64,000 nt of DNA, from positions 16,452,049-16,516,048 of the forward strand of contig OZ029914.1 in the NCBI GenBank assembly GCA_964023275.1, in the 5' to 3' direction. The notes under the pieces were generated by a model. The model was not told where the DNA came from. It was given only the letters and a program-made list of their open reading frames with translations, and ran no database searches. Made by a program: the position numbers and the translations under genes. The stretch's first letter is position 1; every line of letters begins with the position of its first letter. Origin of the DNA: Norana najaformis. Taxonomy: Eukaryota; Annelida; Clitellata; Crassiclitellata; Hormogastridae. Below are positions 28,001 through 42,000 of the stretch, one piece after another.

Positions 28001-29967
28001 GCGCCGACAGAGGTAATTGGAGAAGCTGCGTCGCCTATGTGCAGACCTATACAGGAAGGACTAAGACTAAGTGAAGATAGTCATCGTGATAATTAACATG
28101 GTCATCATTATCCTTAGGAACTGTGACACTCCATAACTATCACAAAAGAATCTTAATATTCGGCACATTGCTAGTGTGCACTCATAATTTATGTTAGGCG
28201 ATTAAACAAACTTAATCCTTTTTGGGAATCTCTTTTGCTTACCACACACATTTTGATGAATTGTTATTATGACATTTTTGTTTTGAACAGAACATTCAGC
28301 CAGTGAATAAAATCAATCAATCGTTCAGTGAATCAATCCATCGAATCCATTTAATTTGGCTTGCGCAACGATTTTGTTTGGCAGCGACCATCGACTGATG
28401 CCTTGAGTGGCGCTATAGAAGTTCTTAGATTAGAATGATATATCAATCAATAAATAAGTGAAGCAATTAATAGATGAATCAATTAATCGGGTAGTTTTTT
28501 ATTTCAGTAGAAGACGAAATCGAGTTGTGGTTTCATTGATTGTGACAGGTTCGCCCCACAAGTGGTCTGATGGCAGTGAACTGCAATACGTTCGTTGGGC
28601 ACCCGGAGAACCAAATGACCAGAGCGGAACTCAACAGTGCGTGGAGATGCATGTGTCAATGTGGCCTGGAATGTGGGATGATTATACGTGCCATGATTAT
28701 AGGCCATACGTCTGCAAAGCGCCAAAAGGTGAACATCTGTTACAATGTATGTGGGTTCAGTTTTAAAGTGATAATCCAGTAACTAACGGTGCTTAATGTC
28801 AGATATGTGCGAAAGAGTATGCCTGACTTTATTTACCATGCTTGTGTGAACATTTCCAGTGAATCAGTCGACGATCCCATCCATTCCGCCTTCGACTCCT
28901 TGTCTTTCGACTTGTGATTGGATACTTTACGGAGAATACTGCTACTACATAGATCTCACTCAGACCTTGACGTTCAACGAGGCCCAGGAAGCTTGTGTCA
29001 ATCTGGCTGGAAACTATGCGAGTCTAGTGACCATCCCAGATGCCTATACGAATCTCCTTTTGATGGAAATGGTGAAGGAACATTGGCCGTACTGGGTCCC
29101 TATATGGATTGGTCTCACGAGACCGAACGCAGGTATACGACACACAATGTACTGACATTCGCGCGTTACTAGTGCTTTAAGTAAATAGATACAAATAAAA
29201 ATAGACCTTGATTGCGGTACAATGATCTCCAGCAATAGCGATTCAACAATCATTATTACTTTCTAGCTCGACAAATTAATAAAAAGTTAGGTACGAAAGA
29301 GTTCAAGATCTGGATATTCAGATACAGTTTGGTGAGGTTATAGGCCTACCTGAATGCTCGACGACAGTGCTGCAGTGATGATGACAAAGTAGAAAACATG
29401 TAGACACTGACGAAGCAAATTATGATCAGTTTCAACAGCAAATGTAATCCAGTATGATAGTCCGTATTGCTACTTGACTCGTCCTGGTTTAAACTTTCCT
29501 TATACTTGGCGCTTACTGTCTATATCCAATCGTTCTTGATTTTATGTCTTTCCTTTCACTCTCACGCTAGTACCATAATCACTACTGAGCTCACTTGTTC
29601 CCTAAATCTAATCACGTGAAATCACCTTAGTCTGGGTGCCTAGCTTTAATCGTAACACCACCTTAAACAGGTGGTTTTAAGCAGGTGATGCTAGTAGTCT
29701 ATATTTGACAGTGGCATTGTGGTGTTGGGGTTAGGTTAGGTAATGTAAGATGAGATAAGTTAAAATATTGTAACTGTATGGGACGCATTGGTGTAGTGGT
29801 ATGGTCGGTGCCTCGTAAACGGAGGCTCGCGGGTTTTAATCTGCCTGAAGCCACTGAGTAGCGACCTCAGACAAGTTGCTCACCTATAAGTGTCTGGAAA
29901 CCACCTCACTCATCTCATCCCCGAGTGGCCGATCAGCTGCCAATGGACCTCCCTTCGGACAGAAGAC

Positions 29968-30006
<39 letters not shown>

Positions 30007-33000
30007 ATTGACTGTTCTGCAGACATTTCAATCTGCCTTGAAATGTACTTGTTCAAGTCACTTAGATAAACATCCGTGCATCGCTTTTGTGAGTTTCCTT
30101 TAGAGCGTTATATTATGTGTAGCAATACATACATACATACTTGCATACGTACATAGATACATGCATACATACATACATAGAATCCAGATGACAAATGATA
30201 AGGAAGGCTAAGGCAAGTTATGTCAGTTAATCGCCTGTTTATTGAACGACCTTTCGTCAACGATATTACGGCTTTCAGCTATCTTTTTACCTTTACTGTG
30301 ACATAAAATAAGCGACACATCTTTTGTCATATGGCGTTCTTAGGATTCCTTATTCGCCCTACTCTGTCTTACAGTCGCTATGGCCTCACGTCCCCCGTAC
30401 ACGGGGGATCTTAAATGGCGTGGCAACCATTCAAACGAGCAGCGGTTGTGAAGGATCTCACACGATGAATTCATTGAAAACAGAGCAGGATCGAAACCTT
30501 ACGGTCGCTAGAAAACATTTACATTTACATTTACCTTATGGATTTTGACTGATTCTGTCCGGAAAGTTATGATTTGGAATGTGGCTATGCTTTGACGCGA
30601 CCATCGACTAAGCTTTGTGCCTTATGATAGTTGCGCTTTAGAAGCTTCCAGATTAAAATAAATTAAATTAGATAAAATAGAGTAACGTTTTCATGGATTA
30701 GAGTATTTTAAATGAAGTCTTAACACTACGTCAATAATCGAAACTAGACTAACTCGACACTAACTTAATATTACAGGTGAGGAATTTCGTTGGTTAGACA
30801 ACAGTACGTTGACTTTTACCAACTGGGCCCCTGGAGAACCGACTAACCAAGAAAATGAACTCTGTGGGGAGATGCTCAACGAATGGGGAGAATGGAATGA
30901 TATAAACTGCGAAACGAACCGTCTTGCATACATATGTCAGATTAATAGAGGTTAATATCTCTTCAGTGGAATCTGGTATTTATTATACGTGTATGCATAT
31001 ATTTATGTTTGTATGTATGCATGCATGCATGTACGCATGCATGTAAGTATGTATATATGTCTGCGTGCATGAATGTTTTTATGAATGAATGTATGTAAGC
31101 CTATGTATCTGTATATGTATGCATTTACGTTTGTATATGTATGGGTGCTTCTTTAGCACTGTATATGAACTCTTCACTAGCAATGTGTAAGACTATTTCT
31201 CTAACTTACATGATGCTTGAGTTCGGTGAGACCGAAAATATAATACAATATTAATTAATTAATTAATTAATTACTAATAATTAATATATTAAGGAATATC
31301 TCCGGAGGCGAAAGAAACTCGTAAGCCGAACAGTAAGTAATCTATTGGAAGTCTCTTGAACATTCGTAGAACATGGACAATAGAAGCTCGTGACTCCAGG
31401 CCACGTATTCGGAGTTCCCAATCGGTTTTGGGTTTGAATATGGGGATGACAACCACGGAATAAAGCGTCCGCAAAGTACTTGTACTCTCACCGTCTATTG
31501 ATCCTCGGCTTAGTGGTGGAGCATGTAGCAAATGGAAATCACTCACATTCCAAGGCTTTCTAAGTTCAGAATTTATATCGACAATTTATTTAGAAATGAT
31601 TTATATCTAAAAATGTCTTTCACACCGAAATGCCTCTTGGTATGTATTTTCCATATGTTCGTCTGGCCGCGTCTCAGATGCTACATTACTACTATACTAT
31701 TCTACTATGCTACTATACTATACTACTATCCTGACTCGCCTTCTTCCTCTTGTCTCTCTTTCCGCTCCAATCCTAAACATCACCCACCGTAGCTGCCACG
31801 CTGTCTCTCTGCCTGACTTTTGGATCATGACCTGGAACCGAACCCTATCGATTTTGTGTTGACTGAGCGCCTGTGAATAAGCTGGTCCCCGTGACGTGGC
31901 TTTCGCTGAGCGCTGTAGAAATCTTGGCAGGTGTAATCTTTTTTTCGGTAGTTGACTTTTCCCGATTGCTCAGTTGGAGTCGCGGACCTTGTTTAGTCGG
32001 GCGACGTCCGGGCCGGCATGTTCGTGGATTTAAGTTTCCTGGCATCAGATTTCAATAGTCTTTGTTTTTTACTGTCAGCGCATCGACACTCATCTGACAA
32101 ACCCTCCTCCTTTTTACGGGCTTGGGACCGGCACGGGGGAGCTGCTGGTTTGCATCTTCCCGAGGCGGAGTTGGTTAAATAATTACTTAGACTTAATCTT
32201 TGATCATTGTCTTTCCTTAAAATCTTACACGCAACGTCTTGTTAAGGAGTCAGACTTAGTATACTTTGTCCTTCTCTTTTGCAAGTACTTGTGCACTATC
32301 GAATCCACTTATTTATTTCGTTATTCTGACCAGTTCGCTCAAGCTGATGTTACATTAAATATGGCTTTAAAGGAAGTTTCTCTCATTTCAGTTATTTCTT
32401 TCACATATGGAGTCCCTTGATGCTATTTTTACTTACCTCATATCTTCATCTTCAAATACCATAGCTGACACTGTCACCAGTGAAAAGACAAAAGTTGGGT
32501 TACTAAACTACACTATCCTTGCTAGTTATTTAAAGCCCAAACATCGCAACCTGTTCTTTTTCTCTCCCACAACTCCTTCGCTCGTCTACAGTTCCTACTA
32601 AAACTTCGTTAATAGCTAAAAGTTTAAAGACAACACAATTTAAATATTATTTCTATATTTATCAAGTACCATTATCTAATGAAAAAGCAGCAATCCATGG
32701 CGCCAAGATGTTGTGCGTGAAGGACTTACTCAGGTCTTTGCATAGCCTAAACTTCTTAAAAAAGGCTCCTGCCCACGCAGTCCATTTTGCAAGGCCAGCG
32801 CTAAAACCCAATCGATTGCCGTGTCACCAAAAAAGATTTACTTGTTTGGAGTAAACTATGGCTAAAACTATGGCTATTTTATCTGTGTGTTGATGTAGCG
32901 CTGGCATCTTGCGTCTGTGATTTGCCGTGGTTCCAGTTAGATGGTGCTTGCTACTACCTTAGTCCAAATGAGAACAGCGAACAGATGGCATCATGGCACC

Positions 33001-36000
33001 AATCGCAGAGCTGGTGCCTGCAGAATGGCGGATACCTCGCCACCATCGAAGACATAGACGAAAGAAGACTCATCACTGACAGAGTCAGTTAAGAAGCCTA
33101 TTAAAAACTTAACTGTAGCTAAAGCGCTACATTAATACTTTACTAGTCCTAAAAGTTCGGCACAGAAGTCTTTTCATTTGAGCGTTTGGTGTGTAATCGA
33201 GCGATAGCGGCTTCGAGCCATACAAGTTGTTCGCGCAATGGTGTCCTCTCGTTAAGCTACTTATTTTGGTATCGGTAAGAACTATGACGATTTTCAATTT
33301 ACATAGAAAACACAAGCAAGGCAATGCATTGGTACCCGTTCAATACTCAGGCTATTACGCATCGCCGGCTGGTGTCTAAGAGAGGAAATGAGGAGCTGCC
33401 AAATGTCCCATTATGGGATGTAGGAATCATTTTCAGAGACACGCGGGAGTCTAGTAGATATAGCGTGTTGGACTTTCAAATACAGTTGCAAAGTTGATTA
33501 CCATTATTGTTCTTCATAGGTACAACCAGTTTCAGTCCGAAGTACAGCCCTACAAGAATACATATCGTATATGCGTATCGTATATATGCTTCTGTGGTAG
33601 CCAACTCTCTTGGAAAGCAAGCTTCTTCTTCGGCGGCTCTAAATTTTGTGGTCAAATAGCCGGTTTTTCCAGATTTTGATTTAGCTATTGCAATGCCGTT
33701 AACATGGCTTTAGCCTTTTACGTTTTATATCTTAGAGACGTCATTTTATTTCATTACTTGATGTCTGTTAACTCATAGGCTTACTTATATTTATTTTAGA
33801 CGCAACTTGGAATGTATAACGGAGCTATATGGATCGGCTTAAATAAATTGGAAGATCGCACCAACTACACGTAAGCTACAGTAATCCGGAAGCAGTTTCA
33901 CTCAGCGCATGCGTTAATTTACAAGGGCCCATAAGAAGCAATTTTTATAAGGTTAAGAATAAGTCATGAGGGTGAAGTGAATACTCAATTACGGCCAAAG
34001 TCGTTGTGTGTATTTGTATCATATGAACTGTTTTTCACCGGATTCAGCGTCGACCAATTAATAGATGTCTCCCTAGCATCAAAAGCCAGTGCAACATATC
34101 TCACATATGTTATATGCAGGAAATGATTCACTGGCTTACTCTTGAGAAACGCATCCAACTGTGCCGAAACTGACATTACTAGTAGGTACCGTGCTGTATA
34201 CATCAAGGATGTAGGCTAGGTGTTCAGGTCAGCCGGATGAATGCTACGCTCTGCTGCCCAAGGAGAGCTGTAGATATTCTTGCTGCTGAACATATCCTTA
34301 TATCTCTCGTCACTCCCTGCACACGTCTCTTCTTTCTTGTAGTATCTTAGGATCATTCCAATAATTATATCTTCTTTTATCATTGTGGATACACAGCATT
34401 ATGTGACAAGACGGAAAGATACCACGGACGAGCTACATGTGCATTCAGCGCTTGTAGGATGTTTCAGAAAGCCGCTACATAACTATCATTGTTACATTAT
34501 ACTGCTCCCCATCAAGTAAAACTGCATACTATGGAGCTGTGTACCAATGAATCAAATTCATTTACTGTTCTGGTTAAATTGTGTTAGATGGATTGATGGA
34601 AGTACGTCGGAGTTTCGTGACTGGGCAGCGGGTGAGCCAAACAACGCCAGTAATGGCATGTGTGTCTTCCAACTGACACATCCGAAACAAGGTTCATGCA
34701 TTGCTTCATGGAAACAACGATACCCTCTATATGCGATTATTATTATTTTAAGCCCCAAAATTCAGAAAATGTGGAATTATTATTATTATTATTATCAACA
34801 TCATCAATCATCATCATCAATATCGTCAGCATCATCATCATAATTATCAGCATTACAAAAGTGAGTATTCTAACAGTTTGCTAATATGCAACACTGTTAG
34901 GAAATTCCAGTCATTCAGATAATCACAGAATTGTTCAGACGCCTAATTATAAAAGCCTAACTAACCAAAAGCTCACATTTATCAGATCAATCGCTTCGTT
35001 TACACAACCTGCCTCATACCTAATTCACCTGAACTTAAAAGCATGCTAACTACATTCCATAATACGTTGGTTATATTAAACTATAAGGTTTCGCATACAG
35101 CTTTGGGCAAATTCTGCACATAATTACAGGCAAATTTTCTGAATGCAGATATTAATATTGCTAAGACCAAGCTCTCTGTATAAGTACGTCAAGTGATCTC
35201 TGTTACGTTAGAATAACATTGCATAACAAAGCACGTTGGCTGTGAAAGTAGCATAGAGCGACGGTAATAATGTTGACTATGGTAATTAATTGTGATGGTT
35301 ATGGTGATCATGATGATGGTGACGATGAGTAAAATTATGATAATCATAAAGCAGACGATGAAAAGGAAAAAGAATAGGGTAACAATGAGCAACAGATATT
35401 AAGGTTTTATCGATGAAAGCCCTGTTTTATTTGAGCTCATAATTAATTTTGTGTTACAGATTGCTTCACACGTGATCCTGGTGTCAACACTATTAATGGC
35501 CTTTTTGGTAATAGTCCATACAATGAAAATCGACCACACACATTCTATTTTGGTTTTCTGTATGGTCTTGATGACGTGGCTGGGTCGGCTGAATGCCAAT
35601 CAAGATGCTCCGTCGAACCACCTTGTTACTCCTACACATTTATATCAAACAGTTGTCCTAACTATACATGGATGGGAGAATGCATGGGCAGAAGCAACGA
35701 GTACAACGTCAGCGATCCGTATGAATACGCCATCAGTGGAACGAGATACAACTGCAGCGAAAGCGGTAAATATCCAGATAACTTTAAGCACTATGATTAT
35801 TTTGATAATAAGCAGTCACTGTGCCCAAAAGTACAGTGCTCAGCGATAGAATATATACTGTCGACAGTGTAGTCGAATATGTAAATGTAAAGGTTTTCTA
35901 TAGCGACCGTATGGCCTCGACCCTGCTCATTTTGCAATGAATTTATCAGGTGAGATCCTTCACCACCGAGCTGATAGTACAAGAGTATTTAGGTGTAATA

Positions 36001-39000
36001 GCGGTGCTGGATAAGATAGTATTGACATTGTTTTAGTCAAGACAAGGACGTCGTCATAGGTTGATATCTAAATTCAATAATTATTACATTTGTCGAATAC
36101 ATGAAGATAATCCTCCGCGAACTCTTGATTCCAAATAAACAAAGACGAGTAATTCGGTCATGCTAAAAGCAACTCGTTTATTTACAACTTGACGAAGTCA
36201 TTCTGTCTCTATAACTTCAGTCCCGTGATCTATATTCCTCTGTCTGTCCATACATACGGTGATCAGTATAAATCTCTCACTACATCTTTGTCTATCAGAC
36301 ATGATTTCCATCTGTTCGTTTCCTTCACGTATATGTGAAAGTTATCTTCTCCCTTTGTCTCTGTCTTTATCGCTTTCTCTGCCTGCATTGTTCCGAATGG
36401 ATTCATGGCCTTCGTCTGAAATTTCCATCTGCCTGTCCGTTGATATGTGAGCCGGCCAGGGTCATTAGGGCTTGATTGTTAAACTGCATCCACACGCAGA
36501 ACGACATCTTACTATTAATAATCTATCATCATGTATTCGCGTAGGCAAAGCCCATCACGGGTCTTAGTTAACTTCTATGAAATAAATATTGGCCTAGAAA
36601 TTTTGCGAAAGAGGAACCTGACCGCCTTAAGCCCTAAGTAAGTGCGTATCACGATGCCAAGTCGAATTGAATAAGTCTTTTATTAATTAACTGAGACGTA
36701 ACGTAGACCGAAATTAAAGTTCAACAATAAGTAGTTCAGTAGTTCTGCAAAAGTTCAACATCGTCTGAAGAGTTCGGCTCGGTCTCCTCTAAAGAGTCAC
36801 TTTCCCCCTATTTAACTAGTCTGACACTCCCTCGAGTCCAGTTTCCCACTGCTGAACTGGTGAACTGGTGAATCTGTTTGACACTCCCTCACATCGAGTT
36901 CTGCATTCCACCAGTAACCTGTCTGGCACTCCCTCACAACTCAGGTAAGTGTCAAAATTTGCGAGCCGATGGCTCACTTCCAGCTACCATCCGTGAACAC
37001 CAGAGGGCACCAACGGACGCACATGCCGACGACGAAGACACGTGAGGCGAGGAACGTGACAGTGCGAAAAGTTCCATTTGCGTAAGAGTAAACTTTGCGG
37101 GGCCTAAATGCAAAGTTTACTTGTAATATGTCATTACTGCCGGCGTTCCATTAATCCCATCATACACTCTGCGTGACACTCGCTATGGTGAAGGATCTCA
37201 CCCGATCACTTCATTGAAAAATGAGCATGGAAAAGGATATACGGTTGCTAAAGAAAAACGTGTACAGTTACATTTAAAATGACTATAATGTGCAGTTACA
37301 TTTCCTATTGTCACAGTAATCACTCCAAACTGTATGAGGGTCATACTATTATCCAACAATAGAGCGGCCATCTCATTAATTGTTTTGACACTTTTGAATA
37401 CATCCTTCTAAGAACGTCTTGTACATAAGTAACCTAAGCTACCAACTGCTACACTACAGGCTTAACCTATTACTTGCTTCCTCCTTGTTGCTCTTCTAAG
37501 ACACTGTCATCATGCATTGATCAGCTACGCCACATTCTCTCATGTAAAGACGATTTTTTGCGATGATTTTTAATATATTTAGGGTTGTGGTACGTTGGCA
37601 ATTGCGGCGAGACGAGAGGATTCGTTTGTAAGAAGGATGCCAACAGCACCGTGACGCCCAGTCCAACGATACTTCCAACACCAGCCGTTCCAGGATTCTG
37701 TCCAGCAGGATACTTTGATGCCGGAGGCATGACACTTTATTCAACTAAACCTCAAATTGCCTGCATATCAGATTTCAGTTACCTGCTGTCACTTTCTGGT
37801 GTTATTCCTGCACACCTCAGTCAACAACTGTGCATTTTACAAAACACTAATTCAATCAATGTTACTGATATTATGTAATTTAATGTAAGAAGACAATTAT
37901 ATAGCGTCCTTCTTCCAAAAAAGCGCTGCTTTAACAGCTATCCAACTGATCTAAAAACGTCCGATTTAAGATAAACAGAAACTGAGAGTTGAGCTGAACT
38001 AATTGAAACAAGACGTGTATTTAAAGGAATAATGTTGCAAGAGGAAGGTCCAATGCACGAGAAAGCCCGACGAGCTCGAAAGAGTGTGCGAAGGCGAGAA
38101 ACCTGTAAATCTCCACGGGCTGCAGAACGTAGTGATTGGCTGACCAGGCTGAAAATCTGTCATGCATACAAACAGCGTCGTTGAGATGTTCAAAAGGCGC
38201 TACAGATAAGTCCATATCTATAAACGCATGCGTGCATACGTACATATATACACCAATCCATACATTAATAAATAAATACATACATACATACATGCATAAA
38301 TATATGCGTACATTTATACATGTATACATACATGTATGCATAATACACACGTACACACATACATATATACATGCATACATTTATACATACATACATACTG
38401 TACATCAATACATACATACATACATACGAACATACATAAATATATGCATGCATGAATACATACATACATACACTTATACATGCATACATACGTGCATACA
38501 TAATACACGCTTACACGCATGCATAAATACATGCATACATTTATACATACATACATACATATATACATGCTTGCATAGGCTTAACTGTCCATATGTTAGA
38601 CCAACATGGAATTTGTAACGACCAATGTCTATTATTGTTATAAATAACGTTACAATATATTAGAAACAGTAATTCAGCTTCATTGAAATGCGCGGTTTTA
38701 ATTTTTGCAAATTTCCAGGTAACAAATGTTTTAAGATCGTAGTCAAATCCGCATATGATGGTTTGACTTGGGACATGGCTCTGGATCTTTGTCGTGCTGA
38801 ACCAGGAATTGCTCCAGATATGGCCAGCATTCTTTCGGAATACGAAAATGGTCAGTGGGAAAATTAGTTAGTGTTGTTAGAATTAGTTTATTAGAACCGA
38901 TCACGCTCTGCCAATGTTCTCTGTGGCTTATACAGAATCTACGACTCCGCTAACTATTTTTTTTTTTAAATCAGCTAATCGCGTTAATATACGTATGCTG

Positions 39001-42000
39001 TTTATACTATGATATTGCAGGCCCTGTATAAACTTGTGATGCATTCTTAAATAGTCTGTAGGTATTTGAAATTTGAATATAGGTTAAACTATGATTTCGT
39101 CTTTTGTTAGAAATACCATAGACCTGATATCCTCAATGTCAGGGTTTTGTGAGAAAAATCACTAGGTTAATGAGTTTTTTCGTTAGCGGCGATTACAATG
39201 CATCTTCGGAACGAATACTGGGGATTTTGGATTGGGTTACAACAGTCGGACTTATTCAACTACCAGTGGCTTTGGACTGACAACCAGGATGCCACATACT
39301 TCAATTGGGCATCAGGAAAACCATCGGGATATGTGAGCCTTCTATATTTTTAGCGCTTTTATATTACATAATATGCGTGTTTTGAACGTGCTTCTGCATA
39401 ATCCGCATCCTTATAATATACAGTAGTCTTGGGCTTTGACGATGTCCTATGAAAGCCGTAGTATTCTTACGATAACGTTGTGTTCCATTCCGCCTGCACC
39501 TTCTGTCAATGACCTTACTAACCGGATGCTAATAGATCTCACAAATATGTGGCAATGTTTGCCACGTAGCTTTGTTGTCTTCACTGGCTATTGTGATCAA
39601 GCATTCAAAGCTTACCTTTTGGCTAAATATTATGATTAACATTGTATTTTATGATACTACGATTTTCATTTGAAATATGGCTTTTACTAAAATGGATAAA
39701 CACACCAGCTCAACGGCGTACATGATACAGTAGACCATCACATAACCGCTGTCTAAGTCATTCTCAGTCGTTGACATCGAATCGGTTTTTTTGTGATCAC
39801 AGTTTTTGTTTTAATCAAGATACGTCGTCATTTTACGAAGAAAACTGTTGTTTCTTCACAGGGAAAGTGCACCGAACTGTGGACGAATCCAGGTCCAGCT
39901 GGGACATGGAATAATCTCGATTGCTTGCAGCGTCGCGGATACATCTGCCAGACATACAAAGGTCACGAAACCATCTGAAACGGACCTCGCATGCCTTTAC
40001 CTATGTACTCAGCTGTCTCTCTGTTATTCATTCATTCGTTCCAATCAGCGGCGGCCTTTAATTATATTTATTTCTTTTAAATTAAAATTCTGTCATTCAG
40101 ATAAAAACATGGTAGAGAATAAGTAGGGGAGAGTATTTTGTTACTAGTGATCATTCAGATTATTCACATAATTCAGATTCAGATAATTCAGATGGAAATT
40201 AGTAGAGGCAAAACCACTATGCCAAAACCTATCAAAAGACCAAATCCACGAAGTCAAAACCTATTAAAAGACCAATTTTAAAAAATAGACTATCTTGACT
40301 TAATTTCAGATGCTAATTCGATCATTTCGACCCCACCCAGCACCCCCGCCCACAGCTGTAGGACTGACTATTACAACTACGGCGGAATCTGCTATCGAAA
40401 GCTGACAACCGGCACCAGTTGGTCGTCTGCCCTGGCCACATGTGAGGCAGATGGCGCCACTTTAGCTACGATCCACAGCGAAGCAGAAAACTCGGCGCTG
40501 TATGTCTTCGGAAGTGATATTGCACCATTTTGGATTGGATACCATAAGGTTTGACTTGCAAGGTCTTGAAATTATTATGAATAGCGAGTTGAGACTTCCA
40601 GAATTGCAAAGTAATATTAAACTTATTAGGCGTAGCTGGTTAAATCTGCAATTCTTTATTTAATAAGACATTTATGAGGATATTCATTAACATTGCTTTA
40701 CATTGTACATACATGGACAAATACTAAGTCTAACTGACAAATTTGAAGGCACCAATATAGGCCTATTACATTCAAAGGCTAGGTTTAGGATTGAAATGGT
40801 TTCATTAAAAAAAGATTTTCCAGCAGGTGAGGACTTCATAAATAACCGGAATAGCACGGAGATGACAATGATTCCTCTTAAACAATTAATTTGCATAACT
40901 GAGGAAGAAGTAGATGAAATCTTAGCGATTTTTCTGTGGTTAATGAAGAATGAAAACGACGAATGGGTTTGGACTGATGGCTGGCCAGACATTTACAGCA
41001 ACTGGAATGCAGGAGAAGAACCAGGAACAGGTGGAGGATGCGCTTCCTTCAAGGAAAATGGAAGATGGAAGGACGACGAATGCAACAACAGCCTGGCAGC
41101 CGTATGCATGATCTCTACTGGTGCGTCGGATTTGCACACGGAATCTAATCCGATTAAATTATCTTTTACTGTAATTGGCGGCGTACCGAAATTGGCTAAA
41201 GTTTACTCTTAGCTAGACTACCTAGGTGATTTTATCAGCGCCTATGAAAACCTGTTTTTATCATAGTTCTCGAGCTAAATTGAAAATTTTAGATGCAGTG
41301 TATTAGTACATTAGGCAAGCATCTTCTAACGTAACCAATACAAAGTTAATCTAATCTAATAACTTCTACAACACCGTTATCAGGGCATCAATCGATGGTC
41401 GTTTCAAGTGATATTGTTTATCAAAGACCCCACTACTACAACTACGGCGGAGAAGCCATGTCAAATTCCAGTAGGTCAGAGAAGTCAGAAAGATTAAACA
41501 AAATGACAGATTGGAGTAATAAGCAAAATCAGACTTTTATGTGCTACATCCTTTAACCAACTTTTCCAGTCATTTCTTAGAGTAGGCTACTTTATAGCAA
41601 CTTTTCTTTTCCCGTTATGTTGCAGCAACTGTGCCAACTACTCCAGCACCTGTGGAAGGCGTCTGTCCTTCTGGCTGGGTGGACTACGGTACCAGTTGTT
41701 ACTACTTTAGCCAGTCATATGACAGCATGAATTGGGAGATGGCACTGGTCACCTGCGACAGAAGAGCAGGACTGTTCACAGTAGGAAATCTGGCATCAAT
41801 CCACAGCGAAGTTGAAAATCAGTTCATTTACGAAAATTTTATATCTCTCGGCACCAGCCAAGCATGGATCGGTCTCTACGAAGAGTATCAGGGTAGGCTT
41901 CAAATGAACTGAACTTTTTATATATTACAATCATAATATAATTATAACGTAATCATCACTGGAAATTTAATTCGTATGGACAACGAAAGAAGAGCCAATC

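Larger units (their letters stand above)
17909..31929 (+). repeat. Large tandem duplication, unit 1 (~14.0 kb)
   Basis: The sequence from GCAGGTGTAATC at 17,909 recurs from 31,927 with exons, introns and interspersed repeats in the same order. The step is 14,018 bp. Differences are roughly 1-3 per 100 bases by eye, apart from a stretch with none (29,656-31,138). The unit starts in a LINE fragment and ends in a family A repeat. It contains 13 constitutive lectin exons plus one Apple/PAN-like exon. Confidence 0.97.
19080..32898 (+). other. Introns of unit 1: contents
   Basis: Introns longer than 300 bases hold mostly AT-rich unrecognised sequence. Recognised pieces: (ATT)n/(ATC)n near 20,725-20,830; family B at 21,876-21,965 (-) and 23,150-23,340 (+, tail expanded as three 28-bp units); (CATA)n at 24,290-24,450; a LINE C-terminal fragment at 27,855-28,080; SINE tail at 28,380-28,440; tRNA-Thr-like SINE at 29,780; family B at 30,388-30,537 with a CCCCCGT/ACGGGGG hairpin; SINE tail at 30,597; (TATG)n near 30,985-31,145; family A at 31,735-31,927. 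Confidence 0.6.

Noticed and set aside
29780-29855. Functional tRNA-Thr gene
   Set aside because: Box B is degenerate, the acceptor stem does not close, and a SINE body with a TCA tail follows.
29876-30103. His-rich 75-codon frame
   Set aside because: It is the SINE body and its TCA tail read in frame.
38136-38618. 160-codon Tyr/His/Ile-rich frame and its opposite-strand counterparts
   Set aside because: Translations of the CATA repeat.
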